64,000 nucleotides of DNA from Ixodes scapularis (Eukaryota; Arthropoda; Arachnida; Ixodida; Ixodidae), in contig NW_024609958.1 in the NCBI RefSeq assembly GCF_016920785.2, forward strand, positions 3,161,000-3,224,999, read 5' to 3'. The translations under genes were made by a program, and so were the position numbers. The notes under the pieces are model-generated. The model did not search any database and was not told the DNA's origin. It worked only from the letters and a program-made list of their open reading frames with translations. Of this stretch, positions 20,190 to 29,413 are shown piece after piece (the first letter of the stretch is position 1; each line of letters begins with the position of its first letter).

Positions 20190-21332
20190 ATGCCGCCCAG
20201 CAAGGATGCATGTCTGATTTGCTCTCGCTGTTTTTACGGACGACAAAGATTTCTTCGCTGCACTGAGTGCCAACTTCGCGCGCATACGAAGTGCGTATGC
20301 TTTCCGGAGACCGAACGCACATTTCTTCAGCGTGAGGTGAGCTCATTTGTCTGCCAAAGCTGTGCCAAGATCAACGGTGGAGCTAGGCCTAACGTCAGCG
20401 GCGTGGTCTCCGGTGACCCCGACGACCAGTTCGCCCGCTCTCCTCCTCCGCCATCGGCCTCCCCTACTCGTCCGGCGACGCTGCCTGCCTCCTCTCCCGA
20501 TGGCCTCGACGCACGTGGGGACGCCAGCCTTCAGTCCCTTCGGTCCCTTCTCCTCGACGCGCTGGAAGGAATTTCTTTCCTCACCGAGGAGGTTGCTTCC
20601 CTCAGTGAAGACAACGCGCGTCTCCGTCGTGAGCAGAGACAGCAGGCGGAGCTCCAGGCAGGCTCCATCGCCTGTCTCCGGGCGGAAGTTCGCAGCTCAC
20701 GCGACGTGCTTGGTAAGCGTGCAAGAACTGATGTTGAAGTTCAGGCAGGGCCCTGTGGAGGAAAAACATTTGCTGCAGCCCTGCGCTTCCCTCCTGCCTC
20801 GGCTCTCTCTGCAAAGCCTGCAGGTGCACCAGCAGACGGGACGACGAAAGATGATGCGCTGCCTGGTAAGCCGAACCCCATGAGCCCGCAGGCACCGGTC
20901 TCTGCGCTGGTGAGCGAGGCGTCGGTAGATGATCCACTTTCTGTGAAGCCCAATCCGATCAGCCCGAAGACTCGAATCCCCGCGCAAGCCGGAGCGTCCG
21001 TGGCGTGCAAGCTGAGCGTTGCCCCCTCATCTTCCCGCCGGAGGGCATTGTTTGTGACCAAGCTGGATCCGGTCACCACCTCTACTGACGTCGTTGGGCA
21101 TCTGTGTTCCCTCGATGTGGAAAACTTGAAGTGCCACCGACTGAAGACTCGCTACAACACTTACGCCTCTTTTCACGTCTCTGTAGCTGCCGAAGACTTT
21201 GAGAAACTCTCTCACCCTGCTTTGTGGCCGAAGGATTGTCTTTTTAAACCTTTCAGAGGCGCTCTTCGTCAAGAACTCCTTCACTCGTCTGAAGAAGCCC
21301 ACAAGCCCAACACTAAATACAAAGATGAGTAA
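20190..21332 (+). CDS. LINE F ORF1 protein (PHD finger, nucleic-acid-binding C-terminus)
   Basis: 380 residues. A Cys4-His-Cys3 PHD-like finger occupies about residues 9-62 (CLIC, CTEC, H in RAHTKC, CQSC). A Pro/Ser/Ala-rich linker follows, with a leucine-rich helical stretch at about residues 110-175 that could be a coiled coil. The C-terminal 90 residues (RRALFVTKLDPVTT..., RLKTRYNTYASF, LWPKDCLFKPFRG) match the ORF1 remnant of element A. This ORF1 differs in its C-terminal domain from those of B, C and E, so two ORF1 types coexist in the array. The in-frame extension through the upstream (ATT)n is not part of the gene; 20190 is the first ATG after the microsatellite. The stop overlaps the ORF2 start as ATGAGTAA. 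Confidence 0.88.
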   Translation: MPPSKDACLICSRCFYGRQRFLRCTECQLRAHTKCVCFPETERTFLQREVSSFVCQSCAKINGGARPNVSGVVSGDPDDQFARSPPPPSASPTRPATLPASSPDGLDARGDASLQSLRSLLLDALEGISFLTEEVASLSEDNARLRREQRQQAELQAGSIACLRAEVRSSRDVLGKRARTDVEVQAGPCGGKTFAAALRFPPASALSAKPAGAPADGTTKDDALPGKPNPMSPQAPVSALVSEASVDDPLSVKPNPISPKTRIPAQAGASVACKLSVAPSSSRRRALFVTKLDPVTTSTDVVGHLCSLDVENLKCHRLKTRYNTYASFHVSVAAEDFEKLSHPALWPKDCLFKPFRGALRQELLHSSEEAHKPNTKYKDE

Positions 21333-24171
21333 CGTCGATTTGTTTTACCAGAATGTCCGTGGCCTGCGGACGAAAGCTGAATGTTTCTTTGCCAACATTA
21401 CTCTATCTAATTACTCAATTGTTTGCTTAACGGAAACTTGGTTATGTCCTAGTGTTAGTTCCTGCGACCACTTTCCGCCTTGTTTTGATGTCTACCGTCA
21501 TGATCGTGATTTCTCTTCCCGGGGCCGAGTAGGAGGCGGTGTATTGGTCGCGGTTAACAAACAATATAGTTCACGAAGACGTGAGGATCTGGAGAGATTT
21601 CCTGAGTCGCTGTGGGTTGAAATTGAGTGTTCTAGCAGAGAACGTATTTTAATAGGTCTGTTTTACCTTCCTCCTCAGACGACACCAGATGATTTCCAAA
21701 GATGTCTTGCTGACATTGAAAATACTATTAATGATTCACAGGGGAGCAATATCTTAATATTGGGGGATTTTAACGCTCCAGGGATTAACTGGACACAATT
21801 CAATGTCCTTACTGGCAACTTTTATTGTAAACAAAAGTGCAACTATCTCCTCAACTCTACTTCCTTTTTAGATCTCAGACAGCACAATAACATTCTAAAC
21901 GATCAAGGTAATGCTTTAGATTTATGCTTTTCAAACACGGACGGTATACATGTGGCTCGAAGTGAACTTTCTATGGTTCCTGAGGATAGCTATCACCCTG
22001 CTCTTGATGTAGTTCTTTCCGTTTTTGATCCTCCGGTCCTCAGTCCCTCTAATGGTCCTTCCCCACACACATCATATAAGTATTCAGCGGGGGACTACAC
22101 TGGAATGTATCACCATCTTTCGGGTGTTGACTGGGCTTCTATCCTGGAGTCGTCTGATATCAACGGCCAAGTATATCTCCTCACAACTGTTGTTCAGGAG
22201 GCTATGGACATGTATATCCTTCTTAAAACGTCCAAAAAATCTCGCTTCCCTATCTGGTTCTCTCGTGAACTCAGAACGCTTTTAAAACGGAAAGATTTTT
22301 TGCACAGGAGGTTTAAGAAAAGTGGTCTTCCAAAGTGGGAAGTTGAATTTAAAATTTGCAGAAAGCTATGTAAGAAAATTTTAAACCGTGATCGCCAGGC
22401 GCATTCTGACTCGGTGGAATCAGATCTTGTTAAAAATCCCAAGAAATTTTGGAGGTACGCTAAATCGCGCTTGGGGAAGAATATTGAGTCCGAAATCGTC
22501 TTGAATCAGCATAGCGACAGTGCGAAGGGCATGTCTGAGTTGTTTGCTGATCACTTTGCGTCAGTTTACATTAATAATAATAACTGCTCCTCATCTATTT
22601 TGTCTCACTCGGACGTTTTTGGCGACTCATTAGGTTCTGTGGTTGTCGATGAGGAATGTGTTAGGCTATGTATTAAGAAAATGAAACCCACATTGTCTGC
22701 AGGTCATGACGGGATACCCGCTGCAATTATTAAGGCTTATCATGAATTACTTACGCCTATACTGTGCACAATTTTCAATAACTCCTTGACGTCAGGGATA
22801 TTCCCTGACGACTGGAAACTGGCAGTGGTTGTTCCGGTCCTGAAATCTGGAAATAGTGGTGATGTTCTTAATTACAGACCGATTTCTCTTCTCTCTTCTT
22901 TTTCCAAACTCTTTGAAATGGTAATCCATCAATTTCTCTCCTTCAAGTTTCGTAGTATAGTCATTCCTAATCAGCATGGTTTCATGTCCGGCAGATCGAC
23001 ATCCACCAATCTCGTATCTTTTATGTCTGCTGCCTCTGAAGTAGTTTGTAATAGAGGTCAGCTTGACGTTTTTTATTTCGACCTGAGTAAGGCATTCGAC
23101 GTAGTCAACCACAACATCCTCTTATACAAGCTTTCTTCGTACGGAGTATGTGGTTCGGTATACAATTTGTTAAAAAGCTATTTGTCTGATAGGCAAGCCT
23201 ACGTCCGCGTCAACAATACTACCTCGTCCTTGTACAAGGCAAGCTCTGGAGTGCCTCAGGGATCTGTCTTGGGCCCCCTCCTTTTTAATATTTTTGTAAA
23301 TGATGTCTCTCGAGTTATATTAAATTCTTCATTTCTGCAGTACGCTGATGATATAAAACTTTACAAAAAAATATCGACCTTAGAGGATTGCATCGCGCTT
23401 CAGAATGACGCATATTCCTTCGGTCGTTGGTGTTTAGACAATGACCTCCGTTTGAATCATTCTAAAACAAAATTAATGACATATTCTTGCAAGACCCATG
23501 ATATATTCTTTCAATATAGTTATCATGGCAAACTGCTGTCACGTGTAAGTGAACTGAGGGACCTTGGAGTTGTCTTTGATTCAACCTTGAGATTTGACAC
23601 TCACGTCATCAAAGTGGTTCAATCGGCCTTGCGCACGTTAGGTGCCGTGTCTCGCATAACGAAGGAGTTCAAAAGCCCGTCCGCTTTTTTTACGCTGTAT
23701 TGTTCCTTAGTTAGATCCCAGCTAGAGTACGCCTCGGTTGTTTGGAACGGCATTTCCAAAACTAACAGCTCATCTGTCGAGCGAGTCCAAAACAAATTTA
23801 TTTCTATCTTTAAATATCGTTACCTTGAGAATGGTGATCCTTGTCTGAACGGTGTGTGTAACTCGCAACTTGTCAACTTGTTGAGCCTCCAGCAGCGTCG
23901 GGTGAAGGCAGATTTGTTGTTTTTGTTTAAGACCCTTCACGGCTCGATTCACTCTCCCAGCCTTCTGTCCGAAGTGAGCCTCAGAGTTCCACGTGTGCCT
24001 ACACGGCTCCAATCATCTTTTTATATAGCTCGACATTTTAGCAACTTAAACCCGATCCAAAGATCGGCGGAGTGTTATAATCGCTACTCTGACACAATTG
24101 ATATTTTTAACTCATGCGGGAGCAAGTTCGGAAATGTTGTTCAAATCTTCCTCCTGCAGGAAAAGGGCTGA
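21325..24171 (+). CDS. LINE F ORF2 polyprotein (APE-like endonuclease + reverse transcriptase), intact
   Basis: A 948-residue uninterrupted protein. Endonuclease, residues 1 to about 235: YQNVRGL at 8-14, LTETWL with Glu37, GDFNAP near 150, and SYHPALD where most relatives have SDH. Reverse transcriptase: YRPISLL, YFDLSKAFD with Asp586, SGVPQGSVLGP with the VPQG at 643-646, and YADD at 673-676. The C-terminal region has LRDLGVVFDSTLRF and LEYASVVW. No RNase H is present. The start at 21325 (ATG of ATGAGTAA) fits the usual N-terminus of the endonuclease and suggests ORF2 is translated by termination-reinitiation after ORF1. All catalytic residues I can check are present, so it could supply enzyme to itself or to truncated relatives. 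Confidence 0.92.
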   Translation: MSNVDLFYQNVRGLRTKAECFFANITLSNYSIVCLTETWLCPSVSSCDHFPPCFDVYRHDRDFSSRGRVGGGVLVAVNKQYSSRRREDLERFPESLWVEIECSSRERILIGLFYLPPQTTPDDFQRCLADIENTINDSQGSNILILGDFNAPGINWTQFNVLTGNFYCKQKCNYLLNSTSFLDLRQHNNILNDQGNALDLCFSNTDGIHVARSELSMVPEDSYHPALDVVLSVFDPPVLSPSNGPSPHTSYKYSAGDYTGMYHHLSGVDWASILESSDINGQVYLLTTVVQEAMDMYILLKTSKKSRFPIWFSRELRTLLKRKDFLHRRFKKSGLPKWEVEFKICRKLCKKILNRDRQAHSDSVESDLVKNPKKFWRYAKSRLGKNIESEIVLNQHSDSAKGMSELFADHFASVYINNNNCSSSILSHSDVFGDSLGSVVVDEECVRLCIKKMKPTLSAGHDGIPAAIIKAYHELLTPILCTIFNNSLTSGIFPDDWKLAVVVPVLKSGNSGDVLNYRPISLLSSFSKLFEMVIHQFLSFKFRSIVIPNQHGFMSGRSTSTNLVSFMSAASEVVCNRGQLDVFYFDLSKAFDVVNHNILLYKLSSYGVCGSVYNLLKSYLSDRQAYVRVNNTTSSLYKASSGVPQGSVLGPLLFNIFVNDVSRVILNSSFLQYADDIKLYKKISTLEDCIALQNDAYSFGRWCLDNDLRLNHSKTKLMTYSCKTHDIFFQYSYHGKLLSRVSELRDLGVVFDSTLRFDTHVIKVVQSALRTLGAVSRITKEFKSPSAFFTLYCSLVRSQLEYASVVWNGISKTNSSSVERVQNKFISIFKYRYLENGDPCLNGVCNSQLVNLLSLQQRRVKADLLFLFKTLHGSIHSPSLLSEVSLRVPRVPTRLQSSFYIARHFSNLNPIQRSAECYNRYSDTIDIFNSCGSKFGNVVQIFLLQEKG

Positions 24172-24388
24172 TCAGTTGAAGCGCTGATGTAGTATTTGCT
24201 TTTTGCTCTCACACCTGGTGATGTCTCTGTTTTGTGCTTTTGATTTCCCTTGTTAATCTGAGTGTCTTTCATACTTGTTAATATTTTTATTCTCAGACTG
24301 GAGAACTACGTTCTCCTTCTGCACTCGTGTGTATGCGTGTTTGTATGTGTGTGTTTTTGCTCATTTTTTTTTAGTGTGCCAGCACTAA

Positions 24389-24400
24389 GACCGATTGGTT
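24389..24400 (+). promoter_or_regulatory. 3'-end hairpin of LINE F
   Basis: GACC-GATT-GGTT followed by GTTCCTGGACAC. The flanks match A and A2 (GTTCCTGGGCAC); the loop differs. Confidence 0.45.
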
Positions 24401-24423
24401 GTTCCTGGACACTTTAATAAACA

Positions 24424-24494
24424 TTGATTGATTGATTGATTGATTATTATTATTATTATTATTATTATTATTGTTATTATCGACGACGACGACG
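24424..24494 (+). repeat. (GATT)n, then (ATT)n, then (CGA)n
   Basis: Five GATT units (24424-24443), about 12 ATT units with one TTG (24444-24480), then CGACGACGACGACG (24481-24494) leading into element E. F's own tail, an (ATT)n tract and the 5' junction repeat of E are thus separable. Confidence 0.92.
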
Positions 24495-24890
24495 CGCGAC
24501 TTCGGTTGCTGGCATTTTTGCGGCTCCAAATTTGTGCCTCATTTAATCTTCTAATCAGTTTCTTTGATGACCTCGACGTAAGGGATCGCCTCTCGGCAGT
24601 TCTGCCTCCATGCAAGTACCATCCGCTCAACATCTTACGGAGGATTTGACTGCAACAGTGGGTCACCATCATTCCACCTGGCAAGTCCCAACAACCATCT
24701 CGGAATCCTAATACTCCTACCCTTACGACTAACCAAGTTCACGGTGTCGGCGACGAGAATCATCTCCTCATTCAGCGCATTTGTTCTCACGGGTGAGCCT
24801 GGAACCCTTCACTTACTGTGCATTTATTTTATATCTATCTCAACTGTCTACCTTCTTGTGAATCTTCTTTGTCGTCTTCATCTTAATATC

Positions 24891-25913
24891 ATGGCCAATC
24901 CTGAAATATGCGGCGTTTGCTCTGAACCTGTGCCATTGGACGGCAGGAACATGAAGTGCGCTGACTGTTCTCGCCCGTATCATTTGGGGAAAAGGTGCTC
25001 TGGCATCGCTGACGGCACCTTTAAAGGCATGAGCACTGCCAAGCTCGAGAAGTGGCGATGCCTCGCCTGCCGTGGAGGTTCAGCGAAGTCGGGTCTAAGC
25101 ACCAACCCTCCCTCTTCTCAAGCTGAAGCCACTACATTTTTGGCGCAGCTAGAAACGGTGCACCAAAAACTCGATCGTCTGCTATCTTGGAAGGCCACCG
25201 TCGACTCACTCCACGAACTGCACCCCAAAATGGATGCCTTGTTGTCCATGAAGCAGGCAGTCGATACGATGCGCGACACAATGGCCGGGATGCAAGAGTC
25301 CCTGAACTTTGTGTCGTCTCAGTGCGATTCCCTTCTAGCTTCAGCACAAACTCAAGACAAGATCATCAAGGCACTTCAAGCAGAAACAACTACCTTGCGG
25401 TCACTGATATCCGACCAACCAGTGGAAATCCAACATCTGAAAGCCGTCCGGAACGAATCTGAACAAGCTAATCGCCAATGTAATATGGAAATTCACGGAA
25501 TACCCTTTGCTTCTCGTGAAAACCTTGGCGGCATCCTCGAAGGCTTAGCTAGGCAACTCGAAGTGGAGGACTTCCAGACATCACAAGTTGAGGCAGTGCA
25601 TCGCCTTCCCGCAAGGCGTGATGTCGTACCACCTATTCTGGTCCGTTTCTCGTCAGCTCCTCTGAAAGAGCGTTGGATGGCCTGTCGTGGCCGCTTGGGC
25701 TCTCTCACAAGAGAAGAATCACAGCCCAAACTCTACTTCAACGACAATCTGACAGACGGCAACAGAAAGCTCTTCTGGATGGCTAGAACCAGAGGGAAAG
25801 AGAAAGGATTCAAGTTCGTATGGGTTCGTCATGGTCATATTTTTGCGAAACAAAACGTAGGCTCTTCTATACTCCGAATCACTAATGTTGCTTCTTTGGA
25901 GCAAATTGTGTAG
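24891..25913 (+). CDS. LINE E ORF1 protein (PHD finger, coiled coil, FP/RRM-like domain)
   Basis: 340 residues, intact, MANP start as in C. Residues 7-63 form the Cys4-His-Cys3 PHD finger (CGVC, CADC, H in YHLGKRC, CLAC). A helical, Leu/Met-rich region over about residues 85-200 carries repeated LDRLLS/MDALLS heptads. The C-terminal domain contains MEIHGIPF, EAVHRLPARRD, ERWMACRGRL and FKFVWVRHGHIFAKQ. It ends VASLEQIV, similar to the end of C (FDLEQIV). Exact length identity with B and C despite clear sequence divergence argues that the protein was under selection. Confidence 0.9.
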   Translation: MANPEICGVCSEPVPLDGRNMKCADCSRPYHLGKRCSGIADGTFKGMSTAKLEKWRCLACRGGSAKSGLSTNPPSSQAEATTFLAQLETVHQKLDRLLSWKATVDSLHELHPKMDALLSMKQAVDTMRDTMAGMQESLNFVSSQCDSLLASAQTQDKIIKALQAETTTLRSLISDQPVEIQHLKAVRNESEQANRQCNMEIHGIPFASRENLGGILEGLARQLEVEDFQTSQVEAVHRLPARRDVVPPILVRFSSAPLKERWMACRGRLGSLTREESQPKLYFNDNLTDGNRKLFWMARTRGKEKGFKFVWVRHGHIFAKQNVGSSILRITNVASLEQIV

Positions 25914-25918
25914 ACTTT

Positions 25919-28789
25919 ATGGCCACTTTTTTCGACTTTACGGACCTACACTCGTGCTCAAAAAACTTCCAGTCAAGTTCTGGTAGTTCCTTTACTTTAT
26001 TTAATGTTAATATAAGAAGTTTACGTAAGCACTGGGATGAGTTTAGACTAGCCGTAGATTGCGTACTTCCGATCGCCGATGCATTTGTTCTCACAGAAAT
26101 TAATATTCACAATGACGAGGTTGACAGGTTTTCGCTACCTGGATTCAACAGATTTTTTTATACTCGGGACAAAAAGCGCGGAGGTGGTATTGCAGTTTTC
26201 TTAAAAGCTACTGCGGGTTATTCAGAAATAACCACTTCATTTCTTTCTTGCGAGTCGCTGGCACTCCGTGTTACTACTTACGTTTATGACCTCTACTTGC
26301 TCGCCTTTTATAGACCACCTTCTGAAAGTGTTCCAGGTTTTCTCTCTGAGCTACGCCACTGCATTCAATCTTTGCCGGGTAATGCAACCCTCTGCATCAC
26401 AGGAGACATCAACATTGATCTTTCAAAACCCTCTAAATTACTAGTTTGCGAGTATCTTACGTTGTTGGCTGATTACGGAGTGGAACCTTACATTCTCGGA
26501 GCAACCAGAGAAGAATTTCTGTGTGGCAGATTTGTCAGCTCATCAATAGATCATATTAACCTGAGGACATCATCGTCAGCAATTAAATCGGCAATTATAA
26601 AACAAAAATTATCAGATCACTATTTCGTAGCGTGTCAGATCGAATTTCCAAAACAGGTTTCTACTGGCAAAAATACAGATATCCGTCGAATTGAAATTGT
26701 TGATAATAAGACTTTTGATAAATATGTCTCTGGGTACGACTGGGTAACATTTCAGCGACATGTAAACCATTCAGAACTCTATACTTCGTTTGTCCAGCTG
26801 TTTCGGCAGTTTTATAATGCATCAAAAAAAGTAATATTTCTGAAACAAAGAAAGTCAAACATACGTTGGATATCCACTGACATACTGTCCGCTATTAAAC
26901 TTAAAGACGTAGCTTGGAAGCGTTGCCGTCGTTCACCTCATAATCAAAGACTGCAGCACGAATTTCGAATTATCCGCAACAAAGTTACTGCGCTTATTCG
27001 CTCGGCTAAACGAACTTACTTCCACAAACAGTTCACTGAGTCTCGGAATAATTCCGCTAAAACTTGGTCATTAATTAACGAACTGCGAGGTGTCTCCCCG
27101 GGCATACAAAAAAAACGTATTCAAGATGTATTTGGGCATAATTCCCTCATAACAGCTAATCTTTTTAATGATTTTTTTGCCGCATTTTCCGGTACACTCC
27201 GGAAAAGCATCTTATCCCTTTCTTTTTCTTACGCAAACTCTGCTTCCGTTTTTCTCCCACTGATGACAGCTGATGATTTACAATCTATAATTTTTAGGTT
27301 GAAGTCGAGTAAATCTCCAGGATTCGATGCTGTACGGCTGAGTGATCTACGCAGGAATTGGAATTATGTTCGGGACACACTTCTTCTGTTGTTGAACACT
27401 ATAATTGAAACCGGTTGTATACCTGATGATCTAAAAATCGCGGTTGTTACACCTATCTTGAAGGGAGGATGTCGTAGTAAGGTTGAAAACTATCGGCCTA
27501 TTTCCATTTTGCCATGTCTAGCTAAAATATTAGAGAAATTTATTTTTATCACCATGTCTTCCTTTATAGACAAACACAACTTAATGTCTCCAAATCAGTA
27601 TGGCTTTATTGCCGGCCGAGGTACACAACCTCTCCTGGATGCTCTTTCGGACGACATAAATTATGGCTTTGAACACAACTTATGTACATGCGCGTGCTTT
27701 CTTGACGTATCAAAGGCATTTGATACAGTTAGTCACTCCATTTTACTCAAAAAGCTTTCAGCTATAGGTTTCCGTGGTCCTTTCTTGTTGCTATTAGAGA
27801 GCTTCTTATCTGACCGCTCACAAATGGTTTCGGTGAACGGCGTGCATAGCTCTAAAATATTTTTGAAATCTGGGGTCCCACAGGGGTCTATCCTTTCACC
27901 ACTATTGTTCAATATCTATGTCAATGATATGTGCACTGCTGTTTCCGACTGCATTCTATACCAGTACGCTGATGACACTTTGTTACTTACGCGTCACCTC
28001 TCTTATCCAAAATCAATAGAGATGCTCCAACGTTCTTCAAATCAACTAATGGAATGGTTTAATCGCAATCTACTTGATATAAACATCTCTAAGACGAAAC
28101 TCGTCTGCTTTCACAATCCTGTAAAAGTTATTTCTTTAAATGTTCCTTTTTTCTTACACACATCAGAATGTATCCTCTGCCATTGTGATCAAATTCCTTA
28201 TTCAGACACCGTAAAATACCTTGGAATACTCTTAGATTCAGACCTATCATGGAACTCTCATCTTACAAAAATATGTTCACAACTAAGGAGTGTTTCCTGT
28301 TTGCTTTATCATATCAAAACATTTATGCCTCTTGGTGTTCGCAAGCATATTGCCTATTCTTTAGCTTACAGCAAATTACGCTATGGTATAACTATTTTTG
28401 GCCAATGCTCGAACTTGTGGCAAACAAAGGTGAACAGCATCTTGAAGGGAATTCTAAGAAATGTATGCTATAATCTTACGTCCTCCAATTTAAATTTTTT
28501 TCAAATGCTTTTAATGCCCGATTTTTGATCTTTGTTCTTGGAAACAGTGGTACTCAATCACAACTGGAATGATGAATTTAAAACGCACCACCCGGTCTCA
28601 CAGCAGTTGCGCAAGGTTTCACGATACCTTGTTCCCAGTTGCTACGCTCGGTATGGTAAAAACATTCGTTCATTTTATGTTCCGCATATATTTAACTCTC
28701 TCCCGCCTCATTTTCAGACATCACGTCCAAAAAGAAACTTAAAAAAGCTCTACGCCATGTATATTGGAATGAAGGAGATACATAAATAA
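25919..28789 (+). pseudogene. LINE E ORF2 (endonuclease + reverse transcriptase), one nonsense codon
   Basis: 956 residues if the single stop is ignored. It begins MATFFDFTDL 5 bases after the ORF1 stop. Endonuclease motifs: FNVNIRSLRKHWDEF, LTEIN, TGDINIDL, LSDHYF. Polymerase motifs: YRPISILPC, FLDVSKAFDTVSH, SGVPQGSILSP, YADD at residues 683-686. The stop is TGA at 28526-28528, inside the LMPDF-x-SLFLET segment; C has AGA (Arg) there. Everything downstream to the TAA at 28787-28789 stays in frame. The truncated product would retain endonuclease and polymerase, losing the last 86 residues. Confidence 0.92.
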
Positions 28790-29233
28790 TTTTTGTCTAT
28801 CGCGAGAAAGAGGAGGGAAAGGGGGGGGGGGGGGGGAAGCGGCGTAGTTTCATTCTGGGTTAATAAGCGTTTTTTTTTTTTTCCCTCAGCCATTTTATTC
28901 TTTCTTTCGACGCTAATTGAATTGTCGATGCTGTTCTGCATCTTAAAATATTTTTTTCTATTTTTTTTTTTAATAACACACGCGTCCATGACAAAAGCTT
29001 TCGGCTTGTGGGTGTAACCTTCCTGTGACTTTCATGTGACATTCGTGTGACTTTCACGTGACTCCAGTGTGACTTTCAGTTTTTGTGATTGTTCTTTTTT
29101 TATCGTGACCACTGACGTCATTTTGCTCGAATCCTCCACTGTTTTCTTTTCGTTTTTTTTTTTCTTCTTTCCTTTTTTTTTTTTTTTTTTTTGAGAATAT
29201 TTCGTCACCAGTGCTACCATGGTTCAGTCACAC

Positions 29234-29249
29234 AAGCCCTTGAAGGCTT
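29234..29249 (+). promoter_or_regulatory. 3'-end hairpin of LINE E
   Basis: AAGCC-CTTGAA-GGCTT in the context CACAAGCC...TTTGACGAACC shared with C, about 50 bases before AAATAAA. Confidence 0.55.
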
Positions 29250-29296
29250 TGACGAACCGGCCTTGCTTCATCACTGCACCCATAATGTACAAATAA

Positions 29297-29413
<117 letters not shown>

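Larger units (their letters stand above)
20181..24443 (+). mobile_element. LINE 'F', both ORFs uninterrupted
   Basis: Layout: only 9 bases before the ORF1 ATG, ORF1 (20190-21332), ORF2 overlapping it by 8 bases (21325-24171), a 250-base 3' UTR with the GACC-GATT-GGTT hairpin, and a (GATT)n tail followed by (ATT)n. It is the only element here with complete reading frames. The missing 5' UTR means it may lack its promoter. It has (ATT)n on both sides although its own tail is (GATT)n, which is good evidence that it inserted into an (ATT)n tract. Confidence 0.9.
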
